Shown: positions 17,989 through 27,852, numbered from the stretch's first letter. The stretch is DNA of 64,000 nt from [Clostridium] innocuum (GCA_012317185.1 CP048838.1:558001-622000), one strand, 5' to 3'. The notes: a model not told the origin generated them from the letters alone. Program-made: numbers and translations.

Positions 17989-19249
17989 TATCCTGATCCT
18001 TTCCTGTTTCCTGCTGTATCTGGGCATTGCAGCCTTTCTCGGGTGGAGTATTCTGCAGATGGAGGAAACCATGGACCATGCATATCGTGTGGAAATCAAT
18101 CGTATCCTGCAGCAGGTGGAAAAGGGTACGAAGGCTGAGGATATCGCAAGGAACAGCTATCCGCATATCGAAAAGCTGCAATGGCTGTCCGCAGAGGAAG
18201 GAAGCAGAGAAACAGCCTCTGCCTTTTTCCAGGAGGGAAATAATCTGGATATGCATGTGGTACCCGTCTACAGAAAGCAAAAGCTGACAGGATATCTGCG
18301 CTTTGATTATCATCGCTCGCTTGTGGATACCAACGGACTGATGCTGCGCACACAGCTGTCTCTCGCCGCTTTGTTCGCAATGCTGCTGGGTGTTCTTCTC
18401 TATCTGAGAAAGCACCTGTTAAAGCCCTTTGATCGAGTGCGTAAGCTTCCCGGTGAGCTTGCGAAGGGACATTGGAAGGGGATCGTGAAGGAGGAAAAAA
18501 GCAGATATGCACATGATTTCCTGCTTGGAATCGGACAGCTGAAGGATTCGCTGGATACTTCCAGAAGGCGGCAGCTGGAGCTGGAAAAGGAAAAGAAGAA
18601 GCTGCTGCTTTCTCTGTCACATGATATTAAGACACCGCTGAACACCATCCAGCTGTACGCGCGGGCTTTGGAGGAGCATCTGTATACGGATGAGGCACAA
18701 AATGTACACGCAGCTCATCAGATACAGGAAAAGGGGAAGGAAATTGAACATTATGTCGAAGAAATCATGAAGCAGTCCCGTCACGACATACTGGATATAC
18801 AGGTCCAAAACAGTGAATTCTATTTGAAGGAGCTGATCGACAAGGCTGTTCACGCGTATAAAGAGCCATTGCGACTGCGGCGTATGGAGCTGGTGGTAAA
18901 GCCCTATGAAAACCTGCTGCTGAAGGGAGACCTGGAGCGCAGCTTTGAGGTCGTGGAAAACATTATGGAAAATGCCTTGAAATACGGAGATGGAAGAAGG
19001 ATAGAAATATCGTGCTATGAAGAGGACTATTGTCAGCTAATTCGTATTTTTAACACTGGAAATACAGTGAGTGACACCGAATTTCATCATATATTTGAAA
19101 GCTTCTTTCGTGCCAGCAACAGCGAGGGGAAGCAGGGCAACGGTCTTGGACTTTATATATGCCGGGAAATCATGCGGCGTATGAATGGGGAAATTTTCGC
19201 CGAAAAGGAAGCGGATGGTATGGCCTTTCTACTCGTGTTCCCTTATTGA
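17975..19249 (+). CDS. Sensor histidine kinase
   Basis: A 424-residue membrane kinase starting at TTG, overlapping the response regulator by 14 bases. Two membrane helices (about 5-27 and 125-145) enclose an extracellular domain of about 100 residues. The HisKA box LLLSLSHDIKTPLNTIQLYAR carries the phospho-His; the ATPase has the N box EVVENIMENALKYG and the G boxes GNTVSD and GLGLYICREIM. Unlike true BceS kinases, which lack a sensor domain, this one has an extracellular domain and may sense its signal directly. Confidence 0.92.
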   Translation: MKKYNILILSCFLLYLGIAAFLGWSILQMEETMDHAYRVEINRILQQVEKGTKAEDIARNSYPHIEKLQWLSAEEGSRETASAFFQEGNNLDMHVVPVYRKQKLTGYLRFDYHRSLVDTNGLMLRTQLSLAALFAMLLGVLLYLRKHLLKPFDRVRKLPGELAKGHWKGIVKEEKSRYAHDFLLGIGQLKDSLDTSRRRQLELEKEKKKLLLSLSHDIKTPLNTIQLYARALEEHLYTDEAQNVHAAHQIQEKGKEIEHYVEEIMKQSRHDILDIQVQNSEFYLKELIDKAVHAYKEPLRLRRMELVVKPYENLLLKGDLERSFEVVENIMENALKYGDGRRIEISCYEEDYCQLIRIFNTGNTVSDTEFHHIFESFFRASNSEGKQGNGLGLYICREIMRRMNGEIFAEKEADGMAFLLVFPY

Positions 19250-19624
19250 ATACCAAATGGTGCAGCTGCCTGCAAATGCGGATACCGTGGATGCAATGCT
19301 TTGCTTGGAATACGTGAAGAGTGCATCCTTTTTCATGCTTTATAAAGCGAATAGGGAGAAAAAGCTGCTTTGCTTCATCATACAGTAAAAGAACGATCGC
19401 AGTCTCATAGAAAATATAGGAACTCTCCTGAAGCTTACATGAATACTGCAAAAGGGCTTGTCCTGCAAACAACGCTGTTATAGAATATCAGAGAAAGAGT
19501 TTCGTAAAAACAGGAAGGGATGTATTGTACGGTTATGCTTTCATAGTATGACTTGCAGGTAAAAAAAAGGGCTGCCTGTGATTCAAAAGGGAAGGCAGCT
19601 TGGAAAGCCAGAAAGGAGAGAGAA
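19250..19624. other. Intergenic stretch before the MerR-type gene
   Basis: No convincing gene, terminator or repeat is visible. The few ORFs here lack ribosome sites and look like chance frames. Confidence 0.4.
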
Positions 19625-20356
19625 ATGCTGTTGAAAGAAGTTATGGAGAAAAGCGGTCTTAGCAGGAAGGCTGTACAGTATTATGAGGATCAGGGCTTTG
19701 TAAAGCCGGTAAAGCTCGAAAACGGCTACCGCGATTATGATGAAGACTGCCTGAAAACATTGCGAGATATTCATGCCATGCGGCAGATGGGACTGCATAT
19801 AAAGGAAATACGTGCAATCCTTATAGAGGAAGAATATGCACCTCAGGTCTATGAACAGCTGATTCATGAGCTTGATATGCAGATGGTGCGCCTGCAAAGT
19901 CAGCGCATGGTACTACGAAAACGTATGCACCATGAGGAGGCAGAAATGGAATATACAAACGAAATGTGTCCATATGTATATATCCGAAAGCCCTCCCTAT
20001 TGCTGGGGGTAATCCAGTGCATGCTGGGCGCCACCGGCTTTCTTCTGTTTCCCTGGCTACCGGGTACAACCAATCTGTGGCTGATTGCTCTACTGCTTGC
20101 TTTCATTTTGCAGCTTATACAAAATATGTATTACGATACGAGAATTCACGGTCTGCAGTATATGGAAATCGGTTGGAAACAGCTCGGACTGACCGCTGTG
20201 CTTGCTTTTATCTGTGGTATTCTGACAGCGATTTCCTGCAAGGAAGCATATATGCAGCAATCTGGTGCTGTCTTTTGTATCACTGCTGTAACTGCCATCC
20301 TGCAGCTATGGAACGGATTTCATCTGTATGGAAACTCGCAGGGAGAACACGGCTAG
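19625..20356 (+). CDS. MerR-type regulator with membrane-spanning C-terminus
   Basis: A 243-residue protein. The N-terminal MerR helix-turn-helix and wing (about 1-75) read LKEVMEKSGLSRKAVQYYEDQG, then VKPVKLENGYRDYDE. A dimerisation coiled coil follows (about 80-120), then about four hydrophobic helices (about 130-235). This links DNA binding to the membrane and suggests sensing of an envelope or membrane state. ATG 19625 is chosen because AAAGGAGAG stands before it. It is a single gene with no obvious target next to it. Confidence 0.85.
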   Translation: MLLKEVMEKSGLSRKAVQYYEDQGFVKPVKLENGYRDYDEDCLKTLRDIHAMRQMGLHIKEIRAILIEEEYAPQVYEQLIHELDMQMVRLQSQRMVLRKRMHHEEAEMEYTNEMCPYVYIRKPSLLLGVIQCMLGATGFLLFPWLPGTTNLWLIALLLAFILQLIQNMYYDTRIHGLQYMEIGWKQLGLTAVLAFICGILTAISCKEAYMQQSGAVFCITAVTAILQLWNGFHLYGNSQGEHG

Positions 20357-20561
20357 GCAAAACAGATATGGCTCTATTATCTCCAACGCATCACCATTTG
20401 CCCGCCCGCCAGGCAGTAGGCTTCTGTGAATGCAGACATTATATAGGGTGGCACATTCACCTGATTACACAGAGACGATGCAGCTGCAAGCAGACAGACG
20501 CTGTTCCTGTAAATGGTGAAAATGTTTTCAGAATAAAAAATGTAAAATTTCAGAAAAAGTG

Positions 20562-20590
20562 TTGACAAGCAAAAAGAAGAGGTGTATCCT
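20562..20590 (+). promoter_or_regulatory. Promoter of the trpXYZ T-box transcript
   Basis: TTGACA at 20562-20567, a 17-base spacer and TATCCT at 20585-20590. The transcript would start near 20597, at the beginning of the T-box leader. Confidence 0.7.
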
Positions 20591-20596
20591 ATAGGA

Positions 20597-20880
20597 AACC
20601 ATAGACAGAGAGATCAAGCAGAAAGATGCGCTTATAGAGAGCACGCGGATGGTGGAATCGCGGCAGAAATGCAGTTTTGTAAATGGACTCTGGAGGGCAA
20701 GGTGAACGGCGCAGCTCAGTATCCAAGACGTATGCCTACGTTACAGGGCTAGAAATGTGTCGGCATTTTGATGAGAGGATGGTTTCCAATAGATGGAACG
20801 ATCAAATCAGGTGGTACCGCAGATGAACCTAACAGCATCTGTCCTGAAGTCAACAGACTTTTGGACGGGTGCTTTTTTTA
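20597..20880 (+). ncRNA. T-box leader, probably tryptophan-specific
   Basis: The leader carries the T-box core AGGTGGTACCGC at 20809-20820 that pairs with uncharged tRNA, a Stem I with GGATGGTGGAATC, and a terminator at 20833-20880. UGG at 20684-20686 is followed by A at the expected 3' side of the Stem I specifier loop, just before CUCU that can close Stem I with AGAG near the 5' end. That suggests a Trp specifier, in line with the downstream TrpX-type transporter; a second UGG at 20691 makes the exact codon uncertain. Uncharged tRNA would favour readthrough. Confidence 0.85.
20833..20880 (+). terminator. Regulated terminator of the T-box leader
   Basis: AGCATCTGTCC pairs with GGACGGGTGCT, followed by seven T. 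It overlaps the antiterminator region and ends transcription when tRNA is charged. Confidence 0.85.
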
Positions 20881-20999
20881 TATAAGGGAGGTGGTCATTG
20901 TGTTACAGAGCACAGAGGAATGGCGATGGCATAAGGGAAAACAGACGTCATATAAACGAAGGAAACAAAACAACACAGTGAAAGAGAGGACAACAGGTC

Positions 21000-21989
21000 A
21001 TGAAAAAATTATGTAAGGCAGCAGCTGCATTTCTATTATGTGCAGGCGTATTAACAGGATGTGGAAGCAAGGAGGATACGAAAACTGAGAAAAAAATACC
21101 GGTGGTATCGGTAGCGCAGATTGTAGAGCATAAGTCACTGAATACGATTCGTGACAGCTTCAAGGCAGAGATGGAGGCACTGGGCTATAAGGATGGAGAA
21201 AATATCAAGCTGGACTTCAAGGATGCCGGCGGGCAGCAGAACACGCTGAATTCCATCATGTCGACATTTGCCGGAAACAAGAGTGATGTCATCGTGGCAA
21301 TTGCAACACCGACAGCCATGGCGGCAGCGAAGTACAGCAAGGATATTCCGATCGTATTCTCCGCAGTCAGCGATCCGGTAGGCGCAGGTCTGATGGATGA
21401 TCTGAAAAAACCGAACAACAACATTACCGGGACAAGCGATGAAATTCAGGTGGATCAGATACTCGATCTCGCATTGAAGGTAGACCCTAATCTGAAGACA
21501 CTGGGCTTTATTTACAACAGCTCTGAAGCGAATTCCGTAAGCAATCTGGCAAAGGCAAAGGAATTCTGTAAAAAACACGATATCAAGCTGGTGGAGGGAA
21601 GCGGCGCAAACATCACGGAGATTCAGAGCGCAGTCAGTGTGCTTACCGATAAATGTGATGCAATCTTTGCACCAAACGATAACACGGTGGCAAGCTCTAT
21701 GAGTGCTCTTGTGGAAACTGCAAACAAGAAAAAGGTTCCGGTATATACCGGTGCTGATTCCATGGTAAGTGACGGCGGCTTTGCGACGGTTGGTATTGAT
21801 TACACAGAGCTTGGCAAGGAAACGGCAAGAATGACGGATAAAATTCTGAAGGGCGAGGATGTGGAGAATCTGCCGGTTAAGGTCTTCAAGGATAATCTGA
21901 ATATCTATGTAAATGAGAAAACGATGGAGACACTGGGCATTCAGCTTCCAAAGGATGTAGAAGACAGCAAAAATCTGGTCATGATGTAA
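21000..21989 (+). CDS. trpX: Tryptophan ABC transporter substrate-binding lipoprotein (TrpX-like)
   Basis: A 329-residue lipoprotein. The signal peptide ends in the lipobox LTGC (Cys about residue 21). The body is the ABC_sub_bind fold, with VSVAQIVEHKSLNTIRDSF at the start and FSAVSDPVGAGL and GTSDEIQVD in the ligand region. Homologues in streptococci bind tryptophan; the T-box in front supports this. It delivers substrate to the permease and ATPase encoded downstream. A 260-base gap separates it from the permease. Confidence 0.88.
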   Translation: MKKLCKAAAAFLLCAGVLTGCGSKEDTKTEKKIPVVSVAQIVEHKSLNTIRDSFKAEMEALGYKDGENIKLDFKDAGGQQNTLNSIMSTFAGNKSDVIVAIATPTAMAAAKYSKDIPIVFSAVSDPVGAGLMDDLKKPNNNITGTSDEIQVDQILDLALKVDPNLKTLGFIYNSSEANSVSNLAKAKEFCKKHDIKLVEGSGANITEIQSAVSVLTDKCDAIFAPNDNTVASSMSALVETANKKKVPVYTGADSMVSDGGFATVGIDYTELGKETARMTDKILKGEDVENLPVKVFKDNLNIYVNEKTMETLGIQLPKDVEDSKNLVMM

Positions 21990-22250
21990 GCCTGTGCACA
22001 ATAGGAACAGGCCTGTCATATATAAAGATATAAAAGATATACGGAAGATAATCGTGCTGGGTACAGATTTCTATTGATAAACAGGACGGAATCTAAACAG
22101 ATTAAGAAAGTAATACACGGTTCGTAATGGAATCTGTATCATACAGCCATACAGCCGTATGAAAAAATCTGTAAGGAACATAGGGCTGGATAGGCAATGT
22201 AAGAAGTAAGCGGTACAGGTAACAGTATAGTAGAAGAGAGGATGAGGGTT

Positions 22251-23123
22251 ATGGCATTATCAACCATACAGGATGCAGTGATACTCGGCATGATATTTTC
22301 CATCATGTCGCTGGGGGTGTTTATTTCCTTCCGCGTTTTGAATATTCCCGATCTGACGATTGACGGGAGCTTTACAACCGGATGTGCGGTATCTGCCGTA
22401 TTCGCAATGAATGCTCACCCGTTTATTGGTACACTCATGGCGTTCCTTGCCGGAGGTCTTGCGGGGCTGGTAACCGGTCTGCTGCAGACCAAATGCAAGG
22501 TGCAGTCACTGCTTGCCGGTATACTGACAATGACAGCCCTGTATTCCGTCAATCTGAAAATACTGAACGGCATGCCGAATGTATCCCTGTTCGGAAAGAA
22601 AACCATCTTTACACCGCTGGAGGCAGTGCTTGGTGATCATGCCTATGGTGTAATGATTGCCGGGCTTCTCATCCTTCTGATCCTTCTGCTGTATCTGTTT
22701 TTGAAAACACAGCTGGGAATGAGTCTTCGGGCAACCGGTGACAATGAAGCGATGGTGCGTGCCAGCAGCATCAACTCGGATTTGATGAAAATCATGGGTA
22801 TCGCACTTGCAAATGCCCTAGTGGCGCTGGGTGGTGCAGTCTTCGCACAGAATCAGGGCTTTGCGGATGTGAGCGGAGGAATCGGTATGATGGTTGTCGG
22901 TCTGGCGAGCATCATTGTCGGTGAGGCATTTATCCGCAGAAAAACACTGGGCTTTCAATTTGCGGCTGTCGTTGTGGGCGCAATCGTCTACCGGTTTATC
23001 CTGACCGTTGCCCTGCAGCTGGGAATCGGTGCAAGCGATTTGAACCTGTTCTCCGCAGCTCTTGTGGCACTGGCGATATCACTGCCGCATCTGAAAAAGA
23101 GAAGGAGGGGGACGCATGCTTGA
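22251..23123 (+). CDS. trpY: Tryptophan ABC transporter permease (TrpY-like)
   Basis: A 290-residue permease of the branched-chain/LivH-like type with about eight helices. Typical segments are FRVLNIPDLTIDGSF, QTKCKVQSLLAGILTMTALYSVNLKI and GGIGMMVVGLASIIVGEA. It forms the channel for the TrpX substrate. ATG 22251 is preferred over ATG 22242 because GATGAGGG lies at proper distance. Overlaps the ATPase gene by 8 bases. Confidence 0.88.
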   Translation: MALSTIQDAVILGMIFSIMSLGVFISFRVLNIPDLTIDGSFTTGCAVSAVFAMNAHPFIGTLMAFLAGGLAGLVTGLLQTKCKVQSLLAGILTMTALYSVNLKILNGMPNVSLFGKKTIFTPLEAVLGDHAYGVMIAGLLILLILLLYLFLKTQLGMSLRATGDNEAMVRASSINSDLMKIMGIALANALVALGGAVFAQNQGFADVSGGIGMMVVGLASIIVGEAFIRRKTLGFQFAAVVVGAIVYRFILTVALQLGIGASDLNLFSAALVALAISLPHLKKRRRGTHA

Positions 23124-23871
23124 TTTAAAGGATATCAGTGTAACCTTTCATGCCAATACCGTCAATGAACGAAAGGCTCTGGATCATCTGTCCTTCCATG
23201 TGGAGGATGGTGACTTTATCAGTGTGCTGGGGACCAACGGTGCCGGAAAAAGCACGCTGCTGAACGTAATCAGTGGAACGATACCGTGTGACTCCGGGAC
23301 AATTTTGCTGGATGGAAAGGATATCACAGCTTATCCTGAGTACAAACGGGCAAGAGAAATCGGCCGCCTGTTTCAGGATCCCCTGAAAGGGACGGCCCCG
23401 CACATGACCATTGAGGAGAATCTGGGACTGGCATACAGCCGCGGCAAGAGAACGACGCTGAGCCGGGCAATAAAAAAAGGGGATCGAAGCTTTTTTATCG
23501 AAAAGCTGAAGGAGCTGGGACTTGGTCTGGAGGATCGCATTTCCACAACCGTGGGATTGCTGAGTGGCGGGCAGCGGCAGGCACTGACACTGCTGATGTC
23601 CACAATCGTCACACCGAAGCTTCTTCTGCTGGATGAACATACGGCGGCGCTCGATCCGAAAACGGCCGCCTCTGTCATGGATATCACAGAGAGAATTGTA
23701 AAGGAGAACCATATCACTACGCTCATGATTACGCACAACATGAAGCAGGCACTGGAATACGGCAACAAGACGATTATTCTGAATGAAGGGAAAATCGTCA
23801 AGGTGCTGGAAGGGGAAGAAAGAAAGAACACAACGGTCGATGACCTTCTCAACATGTACGACTTTGTCTGA
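23116..23871 (+). CDS. trpZ: Tryptophan ABC transporter ATPase (TrpZ-like)
   Basis: A 251-residue ATPase. Walker A LGTNGAGKSTLLNVISG, Q-loop region IGRLFQDPLKGTA, signature GLLSGGQRQALTLLM, Walker B LLLLDEHTAALDPK and switch His MITHNMKQALEYG. The AEP of many ATPases is replaced by DEHTAALD, typical of this transporter group. Energises uptake through the permease it overlaps. Confidence 0.92.
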   Translation: MLDLKDISVTFHANTVNERKALDHLSFHVEDGDFISVLGTNGAGKSTLLNVISGTIPCDSGTILLDGKDITAYPEYKRAREIGRLFQDPLKGTAPHMTIEENLGLAYSRGKRTTLSRAIKKGDRSFFIEKLKELGLGLEDRISTTVGLLSGGQRQALTLLMSTIVTPKLLLLDEHTAALDPKTAASVMDITERIVKENHITTLMITHNMKQALEYGNKTIILNEGKIVKVLEGEERKNTTVDDLLNMYDFV

Positions 23872-23886
23872 AAAAGGAAGTATTTG

Positions 23887-23915
23887 GCAGATTGTTTTTC
23901 TTGGAATAATCTGCC
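23887..23915 (+). terminator. Hairpin after trpZ
   Basis: GGCAGATT / AATCTGCC stem with a 14-base loop, no T run behind it. May mark the 3' end of the transporter mRNA rather than act as a classic terminator. Confidence 0.4.
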
Positions 23916-23951
23916 GCATACGATAATATAATGAACATGCGAGTATAAGAT

Positions 23952-24041
23952 TGAGCATAAATTTCATGAAAACCAGAAAAAAATCAATGAAATTTTGACT
24001 TGACTTTTCCGCGTGTTTTTGCTTTTGGCGTCATTTATGCT
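23952..24041. repeat. Spaced inverted repeat upstream of glgC
   Basis: GAGCATAAAT is mirrored by ATTTATGCTC about 70 bases later, with a nested TTTCAT / ATGAAA pair. The arrangement could be a cruciform or a paired operator for the glg operon; its role is unknown. Confidence 0.4.
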
Positions 24042-24154
24042 CGAAAAGCTGAAAACGCATACATAAAGTTCATTTTTCTTACAAAAAGGGTGGAAATTTA
24101 TGTTGAAAATCATTATACTTAATATATAGAAAAAATTCCTAAGGGGGGATTTAC

Positions 24155-25291
24155 ATGAGACAAAACAACATGCTGGCTATGATACTAGCCGGAGGCCGAG
24201 GAACACGACTGTATGCCTTGACCAAGAAGATTGCAAAACCTGCAGTGTATTACGGAGGGAAATATCGAATTATCGACTTCCCGCTGAGCAACTGTGCCAA
24301 CTCCAACATCAACGTTGTCGGGGTACTGACACAGTATGAGAGTGTATTGCTGAATTCCTATGCAGCAGCTGGACAGCGCTGGGGACTGGATGCAAAAGAC
24401 AGTGGTGTATACGTACTGCCGCCTCGTGAGAAAGACGGAGCAGCATTTGACGTATATCGCGGAACTGCAGATGCAATCTCACAAAATATCGATTTCATCG
24501 ACAGCAACAATCCGGAGTATGTTCTGATTCTGTCGGGAGATCATATCTACAAGATGGATTATTCCAAGATGCTTTCCCATCACAAGGCATGTGATGCGGA
24601 TGCAACGATCGCCGTATTACCGGTTCCGATGAAGGAAGCAAGCCGCTTCGGTATTATGAACACGGATGAAACAGACCGTATCGTTGAATTCGAGGAAAAG
24701 CCGGAGCATCCAAAGAGCAATCTGGCTTCCATGGGTATCTATATCTTTAACTGGAAGCAGCTGCGAAAAATGCTGGTCGCAGATATGGATGATCCTAACA
24801 GCAACCATGACTTCGGAAAGGATATCATTCCTGCCATGCTTGCGGAGAACAAGCGTCTGTATGCATGGAAATTCAAGGGTTACTGGAAGGATGTAGGAAC
24901 CGTGGATTCCCTTTGGGAAGCAAACATGGACCTGCTGAGCAAAAACAACGAGCTGGATCTGAATGATCCAAACTGGAAAATCTATACAGAGGATGTATCA
25001 ACCGTGCCGCATTATATCGGACCGAGCGGCAAGGTGGATAACGCATATATCAACCAGGGATGTGTCATCAATGGTGAAATCAACAACTCAGTCCTGTTCA
25101 CAAACGTGAAGGTTTCAAAAAATGCAAAGGTCAATGATTCGGTTCTGTTACCGGATGTGGAGGTCGGCGAGGGTGCCGTCATTCACCGTGCCATCGTTAT
25201 GCAGGGTGTCAAGATTGATGCCGGTGCTGTCGTAGGTGATCCGAACAGTGAAGAAATCGAACTGATCAGCAAGAGAGTGAGGGGTGAGTAA
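24155..25291 (+). CDS. glgC: Glucose-1-phosphate adenylyltransferase, catalytic subunit
   Basis: A 378-residue enzyme making ADP-glucose from glucose-1-phosphate and ATP. The nucleotidyltransferase domain begins with LAGGRGTRLYALTKKIAKPA, followed by GQRWGLDAKDSGVYVLPP, ILSGDHIYKMDYSKM and the EFEEKPEHPKSN substrate loop. A left-handed beta helix forms the C-terminus. First gene of a tight glgC-glgD-glgA operon (1-base gap to glgD). Strong ribosome site AAGGGGGG. Full length. Confidence 0.97.
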   Translation: MRQNNMLAMILAGGRGTRLYALTKKIAKPAVYYGGKYRIIDFPLSNCANSNINVVGVLTQYESVLLNSYAAAGQRWGLDAKDSGVYVLPPREKDGAAFDVYRGTADAISQNIDFIDSNNPEYVLILSGDHIYKMDYSKMLSHHKACDADATIAVLPVPMKEASRFGIMNTDETDRIVEFEEKPEHPKSNLASMGIYIFNWKQLRKMLVADMDDPNSNHDFGKDIIPAMLAENKRLYAWKFKGYWKDVGTVDSLWEANMDLLSKNNELDLNDPNWKIYTEDVSTVPHYIGPSGKVDNAYINQGCVINGEINNSVLFTNVKVSKNAKVNDSVLLPDVEVGEGAVIHRAIVMQGVKIDAGAVVGDPNSEEIELISKRVRGE

Positions 25292-25292
25292 T

Positions 25293-26408
25293 ATGTGCAA
25301 TGCAATCGGTATTGTTAATTATGAAGGACCTAATGTACAGGTCAAAGGTATGCAGGATTATCGCCCGGTATCCGCCTTCTCATTCCTGGGAAGATATCGT
25401 CTGGTCGACTTTCCAATTTCTAATCTGAGTAATTCCGGTGTAAATCATATCAAGGTGTTTGTAAAAACAAATCCGAGATCTCTGCTGGAGCATCTGGGAA
25501 CCGGACGTCATTACAACATTAACTCCAAGCGTGGAAAGCTGCACATCCTGCCGGCAAAAAGCATGGATGAAAATGATTTCTACAGCAATGATATCAATTC
25601 TTATATGTACAACATGCAGGCAATCGAGGATGCCAATTATCCTTATGTTGTTCTGACACCGAGTCACTTTGTTTTCCGTCAGGACTTCAGTGCGCTGCTG
25701 GATACGCATATCGAAAGCGGTGCGGATATTACCATGCTGTATCAGAATGTGGATAATGCAAAGGAATCCTTCGTGAACTGTGATGTAGTGAATCTGAACA
25801 AGCAGAAGGGTGTTCTGTCTCTGGAGAAGAATCGCGGAAACTCCAAATCCAGAACAATTTCTCTGGAAACCTATATCCTGAGTAAGGAGCTGTTCATGGA
25901 TCTGGTAAAAAAAGCAGCGAATATCTCTTCTCTGTACTGGTTCCGCGATATCGTAAACGATGAGTGTGCGGAGCTGGATATCCGTGGTGTTGCACACCGT
26001 GGCTTTGTGGCATGTATCAATGATTTCAAGAGCTACTACAATGCCAATATGGATCTGCTGGACTATGATAAGGCAATGGATCTGTTCCATACAGACTGGC
26101 CGGTTTATACAAGAACCAACGATTCCTGTCCTACACAATACTATTCCGGTGTCAGTGTGAAAAACAGTATGGTTTCCAACGGATGTCTGGTAGAGGGTGA
26201 TATTGAAAACAGTGTTATCGGACGTGGTGCGATTATCAAGAAGGGGGCAGTCGTGAAAAACTGTGTTATCCTTCCGGGTGCCATGATCGGTGAAGATGTG
26301 CATATTGAAAATGTAGTAGTGGATAAGAAAGCAAGAATCGTTCGTAAAAAGGAACTGCTGGGCCTTGCCGACACTCCGCTGTACGTGAAAAGGAATGATA
26401 AAATTTAA
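25293..26408 (+). CDS. glgD: Glucose-1-phosphate adenylyltransferase, GlgD subunit
   Basis: A 371-residue GlgC paralogue. The catalytic GGxGTRL loop is replaced (the early part reads VSAFSFLGRYRLVDFPISN), as in the regulatory GlgD subunit that forms a heterotetramer with GlgC in Firmicutes. Beta-helix repeats at the C-terminus (NSMVSNGCLVEG, NSVIGRGAIIKKGA). The ATG at 25293 follows GTGAGGGGTGAG. It overlaps glgA at TAATG. Confidence 0.95.
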   Translation: MCNAIGIVNYEGPNVQVKGMQDYRPVSAFSFLGRYRLVDFPISNLSNSGVNHIKVFVKTNPRSLLEHLGTGRHYNINSKRGKLHILPAKSMDENDFYSNDINSYMYNMQAIEDANYPYVVLTPSHFVFRQDFSALLDTHIESGADITMLYQNVDNAKESFVNCDVVNLNKQKGVLSLEKNRGNSKSRTISLETYILSKELFMDLVKKAANISSLYWFRDIVNDECAELDIRGVAHRGFVACINDFKSYYNANMDLLDYDKAMDLFHTDWPVYTRTNDSCPTQYYSGVSVKNSMVSNGCLVEGDIENSVIGRGAIIKKGAVVKNCVILPGAMIGEDVHIENVVVDKKARIVRKKELLGLADTPLYVKRNDKI

Positions 26409-27847
26409 TGGCAAGAATATTGATGGTTGCTGCCGAGGGTCTTCCCTTTATTAAAAGCGGAGGACTGGCAGATGTAATCGGCTCCCTGCCGAATGAGCTG
26501 GCTAAAAAGGGTCATGAGGTGCGTGTTATCATGCCGCTGTACCTGAAAATTGCTCAGAAATTTCACCATGAATTTACGCTGGAGGCTCAGTTTTCCGTGA
26601 GTATTGCGTATCATGAGGTACCGGTAAATATCTGGTCAACCATGCGCAAGGATGTAAAATTCTATTTTGTTGAGCACAAGGGATACTTTGAGCGTGAAGA
26701 AATGTATGGACATATCGATGACGGGGAACGCTTTGCTTATTTCCAGAAGGCTGTCATTGAAATGTGCAATCAGCTGAACTACTTCCCGGAAATCATGCAC
26801 TGTCATGACTGGCATACCGGGATGATTCCTGCTATGTGCAAGGAAGGTCACAGCTTTGATGAACGCTATCGCAATATCCGCTTTGTTTATACGATTCACA
26901 ATCTGGCTTATCAGGGGAACTTCGGTGTGGAAATGTTGGACAGCTGTCTGGGACTGGATTATCGAATTTATGACAACGGAAATGTACGCTACGACGGTGG
27001 AATCAGTTTCATGAAGTCCGGTATTCTGTATGCGGACAAGGTGACAACGGTTTCCCCTACTTATTCTCAGGAGATTCTGACGCCGCAGTATGGCGAGCAT
27101 CTGGAAATGGTGCTGAATATCCGTAAATATGACCTGTGGGGAATCACAAACGGTATTGATATCGAATACTGGGATCCGAAAAATGATCCGGAAATTCCAT
27201 ATCACTACAACAAGGTAAATGTAAAAAAAGCCAAGGGCTTGAATAAGGAAGCACTGCAGAAGGAGCTCGGTCTGAATGTGGATCAGAATGTACTGCTGAT
27301 CGGTGTTGTTTCCCGTCTTACCTGGCAGAAGGGCTTCTATCTGATGATGGAAAAGCTCTCTGAAATCTGTGCTATGCCGATTCAGCTTGCTGTGTTAGGA
27401 AGCGGAGAGGCAAGCATTGAGGAAAAGATGGCGCAGCTGGAAGCAGGAAACAAAGGGAAAATTGCATTCTACAAGGGATACAATGATTCTCTGGCACACC
27501 GCATCTATGGTGCATGTGATCTGTTCCTGATGCCATCCCTGTTTGAACCGTGTGGAATCTCACAGCTGATATCCATGCGCTACGGTACACTGCCGCTGGT
27601 ACGTGAAACCGGAGGTCTGAAGGATACGGTAACACCGTATAACGAATTTGAAAAGACAGGTAACGGCTTCAGCTTCGCAAATTACAACTCTGATGAAATG
27701 CTTCAGGTGATGTACAATGCCATTGATGTCTATTACAATCGTAAGGAGGACTGGAAGATTCTTGTCCGTAATGCGATGAATACAGATGTCAGCTGGGCAA
27801 AGAGTGCGGAAACCTATTGTCAGCTGTACGGTCAGCTGCATCCATAA
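26408..27847 (+). CDS. glgA: Glycogen synthase (ADP-glucose type)
   Basis: A 479-residue GT5 glucosyltransferase that elongates glycogen from ADP-glucose. The N-terminal substrate motif KSGGLADVIGSLPNELAKKG is intact. Further family blocks are HCHDWHTGMIPA, TIHNLAYQGNF, the C-terminal SRLTWQKG and the acceptor motif PSLFEPCGISQLISMRYG with its catalytic Glu. No branching enzyme or phosphorylase gene lies in the window. Confidence 0.97.
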   Translation: MARILMVAAEGLPFIKSGGLADVIGSLPNELAKKGHEVRVIMPLYLKIAQKFHHEFTLEAQFSVSIAYHEVPVNIWSTMRKDVKFYFVEHKGYFEREEMYGHIDDGERFAYFQKAVIEMCNQLNYFPEIMHCHDWHTGMIPAMCKEGHSFDERYRNIRFVYTIHNLAYQGNFGVEMLDSCLGLDYRIYDNGNVRYDGGISFMKSGILYADKVTTVSPTYSQEILTPQYGEHLEMVLNIRKYDLWGITNGIDIEYWDPKNDPEIPYHYNKVNVKKAKGLNKEALQKELGLNVDQNVLLIGVVSRLTWQKGFYLMMEKLSEICAMPIQLAVLGSGEASIEEKMAQLEAGNKGKIAFYKGYNDSLAHRIYGACDLFLMPSLFEPCGISQLISMRYGTLPLVRETGGLKDTVTPYNEFEKTGNGFSFANYNSDEMLQVMYNAIDVYYNRKEDWKILVRNAMNTDVSWAKSAETYCQLYGQLHP

Positions 27848-27852
27848 GGAAA

